Shown piece by piece: positions 11,164-22,140 of a DNA stretch of 64,000 nt. Under the pieces are notes generated by a model. The model was not told where the DNA came from and ran no database searches. It was given only the letters and a program-made list of their open reading frames with translations. The stretch is taken from positions 1,798,001 to 1,862,000 of the forward strand of contig CAXKWD010000007.1 of NCBI GenBank assembly GCA_964059195.1. The letters are read 5' to 3'. The stretch comes from Ectobius pallidus (Eukaryota > Arthropoda > Insecta > Blattodea > Ectobiidae). The position numbers were made by a program, and so were the translations under genes. The number at the start of each line of letters is the position of its first letter. Position 1 is the first letter of the stretch.

Positions 11164-12481
11164 CTATATACTAATGCTTAAGGCTGAAAAACTTGAATTC
11201 TCTAACTATTATAGCCTCATATAGACCATCACCCTGAAAGAGCATAATATGACATCCATATTACTTTTAGCGGTGTCGATCTATGGCCATTACCAGTAGA
11301 TCAACTCCAAAAATTGTTTTTTTCCGACATTTATAACTTTGTGTGCTGATTAAACGTATCCATCACGTTATAGCACAACAAGCTTTGAAACGTGATTAAG
11401 GACGTGACTCATTTAAACGTGCTAATCATTCATTAACGAAAAATATTCCAACATCTGTTGATTTGTGGGATTGCAGGCATTTTTACAAATGTTATGCGTA
11501 TTTCTACTGCCAGTTTTGTGACATATTTGAACGACAAAATCGTAAACCAAACTTAAATTTCAAAACGTTCTTCTATCCCCTCTAGCGAGGAACAGTCTAA
11601 ACTACTAACTCTCTGACCGCCATCTTTGTTGTCTTGAGCTTCGGCTTCTAATGCTCAGCAGATACAGGTAGTGTCTTCCATTTCAATGGCGCTCAGTTCA
11701 AATGTTGTAACAGGCCAATACTAGGGAAATTCCTTATTTATGATATTCATCAGATGTTAAAAGCATGTAAACTTATCTGATAAAAGAGTTTGAAAAACAA
11801 TCGCCTTGTGCGCGTGAATAAGAGGTTATATCAGAATCCAGCAAATAAAAAAAAAATAATAATAATAAAAAGAATCTGTTCATGGCTAGAATTACCTGAA
11901 AGCAAAGTGTATTTATACAAGTTACATTGAAATTAAATTGCTGTTTCCTTGTACATATATAAATTAAATACCTCTACTGAATATCATTATGAGAAATATG
12001 CGTCTTTCAAACAGCAGCAGGCAAGGATGAGAAGGGCATCTTTTAAGGGCTGCAACAACAAAATCTGGTATGAAGCACTCACATGACTCTTTCTGTCCTG
12101 CATATTCATGCATACATCAGTCAGTTTAACCATGAAAATGCAATTAATTGTATTCACATGGTAAGAGTTTTGAGTTGGAATCTAGATTACTTCAATCGCT
12201 CATTCATAACCATAATTGTATTTTATGATTTACTTTCTTATGGATTTGGAAGGATACAGAAGGTAGTAGGAGTTGTAAAAAGAATAGAGGGAAGAAGGCA
12301 CAAGAGAAATAAAGGAAAGAACAGAAAGTAAGATAGGGAGTGTGTGAAGGGAAGGGAAAGGGAACAGAGGACTGAAGAAAGGTAGAAGGGAGAGATAGGA
12401 GGGAAGGAATGATGAAAGGTGATAATTCGTAGAAGCAAGGGGCAGAACTAAAGGTGAGAAATAGAGAAGGAAAGGTTAGCT
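11164..12481. other. unassigned sequence with a GA-rich right end
   Basis: No supported gene. From about 12240 to 12480 the plus strand is strongly GA-rich (short GGAA and GAAGG words). The same composition resumes at 15625-15920 on the other side of the LINE at 12495-15611, so one purine-rich tract was split by that insertion. Frames in the tract are low-complexity artefacts. Confidence 0.5.
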
Positions 12482-12494
12482 TATTGACTAGAAA

Positions 12495-15048
12495 CGGGTG
12501 TAGATGGCATACCGGGAGAATTTTGGAAGATGTTAGCTTGTACAGATAGGGGTGTGGGTATAATAACTGATTTACTGAACAAAGTGAAGGGAAAGAAAAT
12601 AATGCCAGAAAACTGGAAGACTAGTATGATAGTTCCATTATACAAGGGAAAAGGAGATGTACAAAAGCCAGAGAATTACAGAGGTATTAGTTTGCTATCC
12701 ATATTAAGCAAAATATACACAGGTGTAATGGCGCAAAGGCTGCAGGTGTGGACTGAAGCAGAGGGTAAATTATCTGAGTTTCAAGCAGGATTCAGGAAAG
12801 GAAGAAGGTCAATCGATAATATAATGATTTTGCAAACTACAGTAGAGCCTCGGTAATTCGAGCCCCGGTATTTCGAGGTTCCGTGTAATTCGAGCTGGTC
12901 TTAAGAAAATTAAAATTGTCCATAAAACTAGAGTAAAATCCCGTTTTTATACGGTGTCTGCTTGTAAGTTTTACGTACTTCCGAATGTGTTACATTTTGA
13001 GCTTTCTTTCAATTTTTCCATGTACAAAAATGCAGGTAAAACTGTCCCATTTAGGGTTTTTCTTCATAATACACAGAAATAACCTTGGTTTCAGACTGCT
13101 AATGCATTTCTATTACAGATTGACAGAAACCGTTAGGTTAGATTTTTCTTTGTCGGGACCTCTTGTCAATCAATTGTACAGTGCATATTTCCCCATCCTT
13201 TCATAAAAGAATACTGTATTGTTACAGTAATCCCTACAATGGTAATTAAAAGTGTTTTCCTAGTAGCATCGCTTTCCCGTTCCACTCCATTAAGGGTCAG
13301 ACAATGACTTAATCCTTAAAGGATGCCGATGTAGCAAATTGGAAATGTTTGACAATATATACATACAGGCGTAACACAGGTATGTAGGCCTACTATATTG
13401 TTTATTTATTTATTATTTAAACCATTATTGTGCTCATTAAACATTTATTTGCGATTTACCCATTGATTTAGTGAAATTTCCGTATAATCAGAGTTTCTGG
13501 TAATTCGAGGTAGCCTCAGCCCCAATTAGCTCGAATTATCGGGGTTCTACTGTATTGTAAGTAATTATTTGAGTATAAAAAGAGGAAGAGTATACATGTT
13601 TTTTGCAGATTTTGAAAAGGCTTTTGATTTAATTAATAGGGAGGCACTGGTTTATAAATTAAGAGTTAAAGGTGTGAGTGAAGAATTTATTTCTGGGATT
13701 AAAAAGTTATATGAAGGAATAAAAATGTGTGTAAGATGTGAAAGAAATGTAATTTCGGAATCGATCGATCAGCAATTGGGTTTACGGCAGGGCTGCAAAT
13801 TAAGTCCAATATTGTTTAATTTATTTATAGATGATATTTTGGAAAGAGTAGAAGAATGTAATCCACATTGCCCGGTAATCGGAAAAAGACAAATTTCTGG
13901 TCTCCTATATGCAGATGATTTGGTAGTAGTAGCAGTAACTATAATAGGGCTACAACGGGCAATCGATGAAATTAGCAAATTTTGTTCAGAATGGGGTTTA
14001 AGAATAAACATTAAAAAATCAAAGGTAATGGTTTTCAAAAAAGGCTGCAAGCTGAGGAATCAGGAGAACTGGTATATGAATGGTGAACCTCTGGATGTAG
14101 TGAAGGAATTTGACTATTTGGGAATGAGAATGTCTACAAATGGAGGGTGGGAGGCCCATGAGAAAAGAATGGCAGTGGTAGGTAAAGCAGCTATGAGAGC
14201 GGTTAGAATATGTATGTATAAAATTCCAAATATTTCAGTTATATGGTTAGAGAGAATATATGAGGCAGTGGTGGAAGCAAAAATGTTATATGGGGTTGAA
14301 ATATGGGGGGCATCAAAGGGGTGGTTGAAAGTTGACCTTGTACATAGGATGTTTTGTAGAGAAGTGCTAGGCCTACCTAGGGGATCACCAATGGGAGTGG
14401 CATTAGCAGATCTAGGAAGGGTAGGAAGGAAAGGAATAATAGTAGAAAGAATTTTGAAATATTGGTATCGTAATATAAATTTGGATGAGGATAATGCATT
14501 GAAAGAATGTATGAAGTATTTAAATGAAGGTAGGAGGCATGATAATTGGGTGGAAAAAAGTAAAAGGATACTGGAAGAAGTTGGAAGGGGGGATATTTGG
14601 CAAAGAGGAGAAGGTAATAAGATAAAGAGTAGAGGACATGGAAAGACAAGAGATCTGGGCAAGCTTTGTAAACAAAAGTTCTTTAAGATTATACAGAGTA
14701 ATTAAAACAGAGTGGGGAAGGGAGAAATATGTGGATTGTTGTGATAAGCAAGGAAGAGAGGGATATGCATGGATGAGAACAGGGGTGATATATCTGAAAG
14801 GGTTAAGGAAGGACAGAGAAGAAGGTTGTGTACTATGTAATAAAGAGGAAGGAATATCACACGACTTAACGGAATGTGAAGGGGTAACTCGGTGGAGGGA
14901 AGAAATCTGGGAGACAAAGTGGGATAAATTTCATAATGAGATAATAACCATCAAGATGTTGAAATTCAGAGGAGAAGAAAAGACTAAGAAAATTGGGGAG
15001 TATTTAGGAAAAATGAGAGAGAAGTGGATGAGAAAAATTAGGAAATGA
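12495..15048 (+). pseudogene. LINE reverse transcriptase and zinc-knuckle protein, interrupted
   Basis: Part one (about 12500-12839) contains GEFWKMLACT, YKGKGDVQKPENYRGISLLS and FQAGFRKGRRSIDNIM. After the pogo element the frame continues at 13553 with the catalytic FFADFEKAFDLINRE, then LRQGCKLSPILFNLFIDDI and the catalytic box LLYADDLVVVA, then DYLGMRMS and the thumb up to a stop at 14705. A second frame, 14638-15048, carries the C-terminal knuckle CVLCNKEEGISHDLTECEG. Removing the pogo element with one TA copy rejoins part one and part two in frame. The clade is not resolved by eye; the RLRQGC...LSP wording is shared by several LINE groups. Confidence 0.85.
12840..13552. mobile_element. 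pogo/Tigger-type non-autonomous DNA transposon
   Basis: The ends are CAGTAGAGCCTCGGTAATTC on the left and GAATTATCGGGGTTCTACTG on the right, flanked by TA on both sides (12838-12839 and 13553-13554). The CAGTAGAACCTCG-type terminus and TA duplication are typical of pogo/Tigger elements. The interior (713 bp in all) has no transposase frame. It splits a LINE reverse transcriptase and its clean excision would restore the frame, so its boundaries are firm. Confidence 0.9.
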
Positions 15049-15212
15049 TCAAGAGAAAATAATCAAGAAAGGTGTGGTAAGTTAACCAGAATCCACATTC
15101 ATACACTAAACCCAGGGGTTATAGTATGAAGGGATTCTTAGTGGATAGCGCTAGACTTATAGATAAGAGATGTTTAAAGTGGATGTAGATAGCTATGTAT
15201 GTAAAAGCATGT

Positions 15213-15571
15213 AAGTTAAAATCAATCAGAAATAAAAACACTTGTTGCTCCACTTACATAATATTAGGCAGGACCGGTTTCAAGGAAGATCAGCTTCCTT
15301 ATCTTCAGCTGGATGTCGACTGGTGTGGTGCTGGGAGATCCAAGTCTGTAGTTGGCGCTGTGCTGCCATCTGGCAGCACAGCGCCAACTACAGACTTGGA
15401 TCTCCCAGCACCACACCAGTCGACATCCAGCTGAAGATAAGGAAGCTGATCTTCCTTGAAACCGGTCCTGCCTAATATTATGTAAGTGGAGCAACAAGTG
15501 TTTTTATTTCTGATTGATTTTAACTTATTGACATGCTCTACTGTATACAAATTGCTTCATTTTGTTTTATT
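15213..15571. mobile_element. palindromic Penelope-terminus-like insertion with 12-bp target duplication
   Basis: It is flanked by the 12-bp direct repeat GTAAAAGCATGT (15201-15212 and 15572-15583). Its core, 15212-15527, is an almost perfect palindrome of two 158-bp arms centred at 15369/15370. A short non-palindromic tail follows on the right. Each arm contains a purine-rich block (GAAGATAAGGAAGCTGATC) followed by ACCGGTCCTGCC and TGTAAGTGGAGCAACAAGTG. The last string resembles the outer ends of the Penelope-like palindrome at 43485-45083 (GTAAGTGGAGCAAGAAGTG). The small frames on both strands are reflections of each other, not genes. Confidence 0.75.
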
Positions 15572-15624
15572 GTAAAAGCATGTGTTAATAAAATTCTATT
15601 CTATTCTATTCTATTGACTAGAAA

Positions 15625-16267
15625 GAAGGTTAAAGTATAAAAGCTAGGTAGAAGTGAGCGATTAAAGGAAGGTAGGAGGGAAAGAATAATGAAAAGAGAC
15701 AGACAGAGAAAGAAGGAAAAGCAGAATGGGAAAAGGGGGAAATTAGAAAGTGAAAGGAATGAGGCATGGTAGGGAAAAAGAGAGGGAGATATGAAGAAAA
15801 GAAAAATGAGAGGGGAATGTTGAAAGGAAAGTAATAGGAAGGGAAAAAAAGCAAAGAGGGGAGGGAAGAATGAATTGATGGAGAAAACGGAAAAATATGA
15901 ATATGAATATAAAGGTAAACTGACTTTCGCACACCCTGTAGAGTAAGTGACCTCAGTAAATAAGTGCACATTCAGTCAAAGCTATATTTTAAATTAGGTG
16001 TAATAAATCTGAAAATAGGAATAGATTACAACTACCCCTCAAAAAATTTTAGTTTTCTTAGTAAAAATGGTTAACAGAACTGTTGCAGTAATTTTGGAGA
16101 AATTGACAAAAACATAATTTTTCAAGTAAAACCGTAGTAAAAGTAAGAGAAAGACATGTCACATTCCCAGGAAATATCCATGTTTCAGAAAATTGTATTT
16201 TTTAATTAAGGGGACCTGAAAATTAACATCGATTCTTAAAAATCGATTTGGAATTTCAGATTCAATA
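15625..16267. other. GA-rich tract followed by unassigned AT-rich sequence
   Basis: From 15625 to about 15920 the plus strand is nearly all purine, continuing the tract interrupted at 12481. The open frames on the minus strand here are Ser/Phe/Leu-rich low-complexity translations. From 15921 to 16267 nothing is recognised. Confidence 0.5.
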
Positions 16268-16399
16268 ACACTTCTACATGTACTGTGTAAATCAATTGTC
16301 AATTGCCTCAAGGGCTAAAGTGCAAGCCTTGAATCTAAAGGTCGATGCTTCGAATACTCACAATTTTTTTATAGTAAAATTGTTCTTTAAAAAATATAT

Positions 16400-17540
16400 A
16401 TATGTATCAAGCGGGATTCGAACCAACGACCTTTTCATTGGAAGCATACAGCCAAAATTTCTGTGTGTAGTAAGCATTGATTAAGCAAAATAAAATAAAA
16501 TAAAAATTCGAACCAGGTACCCTAGCATTGGGAGGACAGCCCTCCAACGCTTGCAGACATTTTAAATTTTTTTCTCGGTTGATTTCAGTCAAGTCATTCA
16601 ATTTTCAAACCTATAAATTAAGTATTTTATATAAAATTTTGTTGGGCCGGGATTCGATCCGTGAACCCTAGCATTATTAGCACAGCCTCCTAACGACCGC
16701 AGCTATTTCTCAAATCTACTTTCAGCCGCATCTACACAATGTTATATTACTTTCCGACCCATTATTTCATTCTGGAGAAAAATCTGAAATTTCAGCAAAA
16801 TTCCACTCGGCTGGATTCTGGCCAGAGTTTTGCTCAGAATGAGATTTTAGAGAAAATCTTGCCAGAAGTGGTATCCGTGCCCTGCACCCTTCCATCCGAA
16901 GCACTCCGCACTAACCCACTATGCCACAAGGCTTCGATACAACTATAAGGTTTGTATGTCTTCTTATATTCAATTTACCGCCAATTTCCGTCTAGAAAGA
17001 TTCTCACAAATCGAAGGCCCTGGGCTCGAGATCCAGCGACTCGAAGCCCAGAGCCTTCAAGATTTCTAGAAATATATTTAAAGTCCTGCTGTGCTCGGAA
17101 TTAAACCATGTACTTCAAATGATATACTAGTTTATTAGAATTTTATTTGCTAACTGATAGACTACATTTTAATGTTTACAATTTAAAATTTATCCTTACC
17201 GGGACTCGAACCACTATCCTTGCTGTCCGAACACCACCTCTTCTATGCCCTCGGCTATTTCTCATGTTGTTTCTTAGTTTGAATTTTAAATATGATATAT
17301 TACTATTTATATTTTTAAACTTAAAAATTGTCTTTACTGAGACTCGAACCACTGTCTTCACAGTCCGAAGACGAGTCCCTTAGCACCCTCGCCAATTTCT
17401 CATGTTAATTCTTAATTTGAATTTTAACTATGATATGTTACTTTTATATTTTTAATTTTAAAAATTGTCTTTACTGAGACACGAACCACAGTCCGAAGAG
17501 CCCTATAGCACCCTCGGTCATTTCTCGTGTCTTTTTTTTC
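16400..17540 (-). repeat. array of degenerate tRNA-like repeats
   Basis: At least six units carry, in reverse orientation, a tRNA T-arm/B-box: at about 16414 (GATTCGAACC), 16507, 16650 (GGGATTCGATCC), 17204 (GGGACTCGAACC), 17340 (GAGACTCGAACC) and 17478 (GAGACACGAACC). The last three are spaced 136-138 bp. Each is followed at about 45 bp by CCCTCGGCTATTTCTCATG or a variant, which on the minus strand gives GAGAAATGGCGAGGGTG, an A-box-like block. Unit spacing, A-box/B-box order and an AT-rich spacer indicate an old tandem repeat of tRNA-derived units. No unit folds convincingly as a functional tRNA by eye. Confidence 0.6.
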
Positions 17541-17776
17541 ATATTTTCAATTTTTGAAGTCAGGTTTTTTAAATTTTTATTTTTTGTTTTTTAATTTTGA
17601 GTATTTAGATTTTTTAAATTTAGGATCTTAGTTTTTTAATTTTAGATTTTCGATTATGAAATTTTGGATTTTTATTTTTTGATTCTAATCTTATTGAATT
17701 TTTTAATTTTGGATTTTAGATTCTTTAATTGGATTTTTTCATTCTTAAATTTTGGATCTTTCAATTTTATAATTTA

Positions 17777-18820
17777 TATATGGGTCAATCCATTAGAAAT
17801 GAACCAGGCCAAGTTGCTCGACATTTTTGATTTTCCTAATTTTTTTACCAGTTATTTCCCAACTAAAGGTGAGTTCAAAACTATGGTAAAAAAAGTTTTG
17901 GGCTCATACTTTTTTTTTGGCGGCCATTTTAAGTTTGCTTTTTAACCATATTTCAGTCGAAAACATGTTTTGCACAAATGTATGTAACTCCGTTAATTTT
18001 ATAGATAACAAGACAAAATAAACACCAAAATTATCAGAATGAAATGCTCTACATTTTTGTTTTAACACAATATTACCTAAGTAGTGAGGAAAATGAAGAA
18101 AAAAATTCAAAACTACAAATTGAAAATTGACTCAAAACGGGAGTTTTAGTGCCGCAAAATTATTAGAAGGAAGAAAGACTCGCCCTTAATTTTTTTTTCT
18201 GGTGTAGATCTACTATAGGACTACTCGCTGTAGAAGTTTAAAGCTTGAGAACTTTGCTGTTTTTTTTATACAATTTTTCAAAAATGCCCAAAACCGTATT
18301 TTGGCAATATTTGAAGTAGAATATCTCAAAAGGGACTGAGTGAAAAATTATGAAATTTATACAGATAACACCTCTTTATGATATAAAGATGTGATAAAAA
18401 TTTGGTGACTGAGACTCAACTGGTTCCCGAGTTACAGTGCATCGAATTTGGCCAAAACTTGCATTATACACACATGAATTTTAACGGTAATTTAATAGTA
18501 AAAATCCAAATTGTAATTTTAAATGCAACATTTTAGTGAACCTAAGTATGTTACACAAAAGAGTTGTACATGTAAGCTACATTTCATCAGCTAACATGAC
18601 CGATTTATAATTTCCTCAAAGCGTTGAAGAGCGTTGAAATTTCGGTGCATAGTTTGCAATTTTTGGCCAACTTCGATGCACTGTAACTCTGGAACCAGTT
18701 CAGTCTCAGTCACCAAATTATTATCACATCTTTATATCGTAAGGAGGTGTTATGTGTATAAATTTCATAATTTTCACTCAGGCCCTTCTGAGATATTCTA
18801 CTTCAAATAATGCCAAAATA
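17777..18820 (+). mobile_element. foldback-type element, copy A (right end truncated)
   Basis: It starts with ATATGGGTCAATCCATTAGA and continues through a left arm, a middle segment around TTACACAAAAGAGTTGTACA, and part of the right arm (GTAACTCTGGAACCAGTTCA). It is cut off where copy B begins. The two arms of the element are inverted repeats of each other, for example TCAACTGGTTCCCGAGTTAC against GTAACTCTGGAACCAGTT. No transposase. The small frame shared by copies A and B on opposite strands is a palindrome artefact. Confidence 0.65.
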
Positions 18821-20385
18821 GGGTCAATCCATTAGAAATGAACCAAATTGAATAAAATTTTTTGCTCAACATTTTTTATTTTCTTAATTTTTTTTCAGTT
18901 ACTCCCCAATATTAGGTGAGTTCAAAACTAGAGTAAAACATTTTTTAGGCTCATACTTTTTTCTTGGCGGCCATTTTAAGTTTTCTTTGTAACAGTTTTT
19001 CGGCCGGAAACTTGTTTTGCACAAATGTATGTAACTCTGTTAATTTTATAGATAACAAGACAAAATAAACACCAAAATTATCAAAATGAAATGCTCTACA
19101 CTTTTGTTTTTACACAATATTACCTAAGTAGTGAGGAAAGTGAAGAAAAAATATCAAAGCTACAAATTGAAAATTGACTTAAAACGGGAGTTTTGGTGCC
19201 GCAAAATTATTAGAAGGAAGAAAGACTCGCCCTTAATTTTATTTCTGGTGTAGATCTACTACAGGACTACTCGCTGTAGAAGTTTAAAGCTTGAGAACTT
19301 TGCGGTTTTGTTTATACAATTTTTCAAAAATGCCCAAAACCGAATTTTGGCAATATTTGAAGTAGAATATCTCAAAAGGGACTGAGTGAAAAATTATGAA
19401 ATTTATACAGATAACACCTCTTTATAATATAAAGATTTTTTTAAAATTTGGTGACTGAGACTCAACTGGTTCCCAAGTTACAGTGCATCGAAGTTGGCCA
19501 TAACTGCAAACTATGCACCGAAATATCAACACTCTTCAAAGCTTTGAGGAAACCAAATATTTGTCATGCTAACTGATGAAATGTAGCCTACATATACAAC
19601 TCTATTGTGTAACAAACTTAGGCTCACAAAAATTTTATATTTAAAATTACAAAGTTAATTTTTACTATTAAATTTCGTGTGCCTATAACGCAATTATTGG
19701 CCAAATTCGATGCACTGTAACTCGGGAAGCAGTTGAGTCTCAGTCACCACATTTTTATCACATCTTTATATCATAAAGAGGTGTTATCTGTGTAAATTTC
19801 ATAATTTTTCACTCAGTCCCTTTTGAGATATTCTACTTCAAATATTGCCAAAATACGGTTTTGGGAATTTTTGAAAAATTGTATAAAAAAAACCGCAAAG
19901 TTCTCAAGCTTTAAACTTCTACAACGAGTAGTCCTATAGTAGATCTACACCAGAAAAAAAAATTAAGGGCGAGTCTTTCTTCCTTCTAATAATTTTGCGG
20001 CCCCAAAACTCCAGTTTTGAGTCAATTTTCAATTTGTAGTTTTGAATTTTTTTCTTCACTTTCCTCACTACTTAGGTATTATTGTGTTAAAACAAAAATG
20101 TAGAGCATTTCATTTTGATAATTTTGGTGTTTATTTTGTCTTGTTATCTATAAAATTAACGGAGTTACATACATTTGTGCAAAACATGTTTTCGACTGAA
20201 ATATGGTTAAAAAGCATACTTAAAATGGCCGCCAAAAAAAAAGTATGAGCCCAAAAATTTTTTTTACCATAGTTTTGAACTCACCTTTAGTTGGGAAATA
20301 ACTGGTAAAAAAATTAGAAAAATCAAAAATGTCGAGCAACAAATTTTATTAAATTTGGTTCATTTCTAATGGATTGACCCATATG
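18821..20385 (-). mobile_element. foldback-type element, copy B, inverted relative to copy A
   Basis: It begins GGGTCAATCCATTAGAAATG at 18821 and ends with its inverted complement TTTCTAATGGATTGACCCAT at about 20382. Its middle segment (TGTAACAAACTTAGGCTC) is the reverse complement of the middle of copy A, so B lies in the opposite orientation. The right arm of B (19700-20385) pairs almost perfectly with the left arm of A (17777-18470), better than with its own left arm. The whole 2.6 kb is therefore one long palindrome. Confidence 0.65.
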
Positions 20386-21595
20386 CTATTTTTTTTTTTT
20401 TTAGATTTTTAATTTTGGAGGTTCGATTTTTAAGTTTTTTTTTTGGATTAATGAATTTTTTGGATACTTTAATTTTATATTTTCGAATTTTTAAATGGAT
20501 TTTGAATATTTTTTAATATTTAATATTGAATATTGGATTTTCGAATTCTTTACTTGGTTTTTTTCGTTTTAATTCTTTTTTTTTTTTTTTTTTTTTCAAA
20601 TACCGGATCTTTGAATATTTATTTATTATATTTAAAGTTTAGATTTTTTTAATTTTCGATACTTAGTTCATATAAATTTGGGATCTTTGATTTTTTTTAG
20701 TTTTGGAATGTGGATATTATTTTCAATTTTGGATTTTTTTCAATTTTGGTTATAAGATTTTTGTAATTTTTATTTTTTAAATTTTGGATTTTTAATTTCG
20801 GATCTTTCAGTCTTTTAATTATGGAAGGTTGGATTTTCATTTTTTGGATTTTTAAAATTTTTGGACCTTTGATTTTTTAAGATTTAAATTTTCATTTTTA
20901 ATGTTGATTTTTAATTTTTTAAATATTGGATCTTTAAATTTTTTAGTTTTAGATTCTTAGACTTTTGAATTATTATTTTTTTAATGTTTAATTTTGATTT
21001 ATAAATTTTATTTTATGGATTTTTTATTTTGGTTTGTTATATTTTGGTTTTCGGATGTTTTAAATTCTATAATTTTGGATCTTTGAATTTTTATATTTTT
21101 TAATATTTGATTTTCGTTTTTTTAATTTTGAATCTGCTTATATTCTTTGGATTTGTATTTTTAAAATGTTGGATCTTTGATTATTTTAGTTTTAGATTTT
21201 CGGTTTTTTGTGGATTCTTTTATTTTGGATTTTTAAATTCTTAAATTTTTTATTTTAAGGGTTTTTAAATTCTTTAATTTTTTATTTTAGGGATTTTTTA
21301 ATTTGGCTTGGTTAATTTTTAAATTTCGATTCCTTTAATTTTGGATTTTTAATTTTATATTTGATTTTCGATTTCTTAATTTTGGATTCTGGACTTTAAA
21401 ACTCGAATTTTTTAAATTTTCGATGTTTGTTTTTTTATTCATTGGCTTTTTTTTATAAATTTTGGATCATTGAAATTTTTTTATTTCAGAATATTGGATT
21501 TTCGTTTTATTATGAACTTTAAATTTTTTTAATTGGATTTTCAATTTCTTAATTTTGGATTTTCCTTTTTTTTGTTTTACTGTTGGATTTTTAAA

Positions 21596-22140
21596 AAAAA
21601 TTTCATATTTGATGTTTACAAAATTAAGAAAATCTAAAAATCAAGAATCCAAAAAAAAAATACGATCCAAAATTAAGAAATAAAAAAATGGAAATCCCAA
21701 AATCTTAAAATCCAAAATTAAAAAATCGAAAACCCAAAAAATAAAAATAAAATTTAAAACCTGTACTTCAAAGAATCTAAAAAATTAAAAATTCCTAAAT
21801 TTCAAAAACAAATTTAAAATATTAAAATTGAAAAATTCCAAAATCGAGAATATAAAATTTAAAAAATAATCAATCGAAAAGTTAAAAAATCCAAGAAATA
21901 AAAATTTAAATCTATAATTTATAGAATTAAAAAAAAGCTAAAATCCAGAAATGAAAAAAATTCAGATTCGAAATTTAAAATTCAAAAGTTCCAAAATTTA
22001 AATAATAAAAATTAATCTAAAAATAAAAAAATCAGATACAAACTTTTAAAAAAATCAAAAATTTCAAGATTAAAAAAAAGAGATCCAAAATTAAAAAACC
22101 TAATAATTCATCATTATAAAAGTTCAAACTCCCAAAATTT
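21596..22140 (-). repeat. A-rich degenerate repeat field, reverse polarity
   Basis: The same words as in the T-rich field appear here as their complements (AAAAATCCAAAATTAAGAAA and similar). The field ends near 22140, where ordinary sequence resumes. The switch at 21590-21600 is abrupt. Confidence 0.6.

Larger units (their letters stand above)
12495..15611 (+). mobile_element. 5'-truncated LINE with 13-bp target duplication and two nested insertions
   Basis: The 13-bp direct repeat TATTGACTAGAAA lies at 12482-12494 and 15612-15624. The 3' end has a tail of ATTCT repeats (about 15590-15611). The body encodes a LINE reverse transcriptase and a Cys/His knuckle. It carries a pogo-type element (12840-13552) and a palindromic insertion (15213-15571), both with their own target duplications. 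The LINE therefore came first. It is 5'-truncated inside the RT finger region, beginning near VDGIPGEFWK. Confidence 0.85.
17541..21595 (+). repeat. T-rich degenerate repeat field (TTTTGGATTTTTAATTT words)
   Basis: Outside the foldback elements at 17777-20385, the plus strand at 17541-17776 and 20386-21595 is built from imperfect repeats of words such as TTTTGGATTTTTAATTTTT and GATTTTCGATTTTT, with guanines mostly in GGA or TCG contexts. No fixed period holds for long, so it looks like a decayed simple satellite. At about 21590-21600 the polarity reverses (see 21596-22140). Confidence 0.65.

Noticed and set aside
14114..14662. 182-codon minus-strand frame opposite the LINE, and similar Ser/Leu/Phe-rich frames at 15601-15971
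   Set aside because: Antisense shadows of purine-rich sequence, with low-complexity composition and no family features.
15242..15497. Mirror-image 77- and 79-codon frames
   Set aside because: Both strands of one perfect palindrome; no independent coding evidence.
16404..16484. Possible functional tRNA genes in the tRNA-like array
   Set aside because: T-arms are recognisable but the acceptor and anticodon stems do not pair convincingly by eye in any unit.
17904..20248. The same 68-codon frame on opposite strands (17904-18110 minus, 20042-20248 plus)
   Set aside because: It is conserved only because it lies in the two arms of a palindrome; composition is that of AT-rich non-coding DNA.
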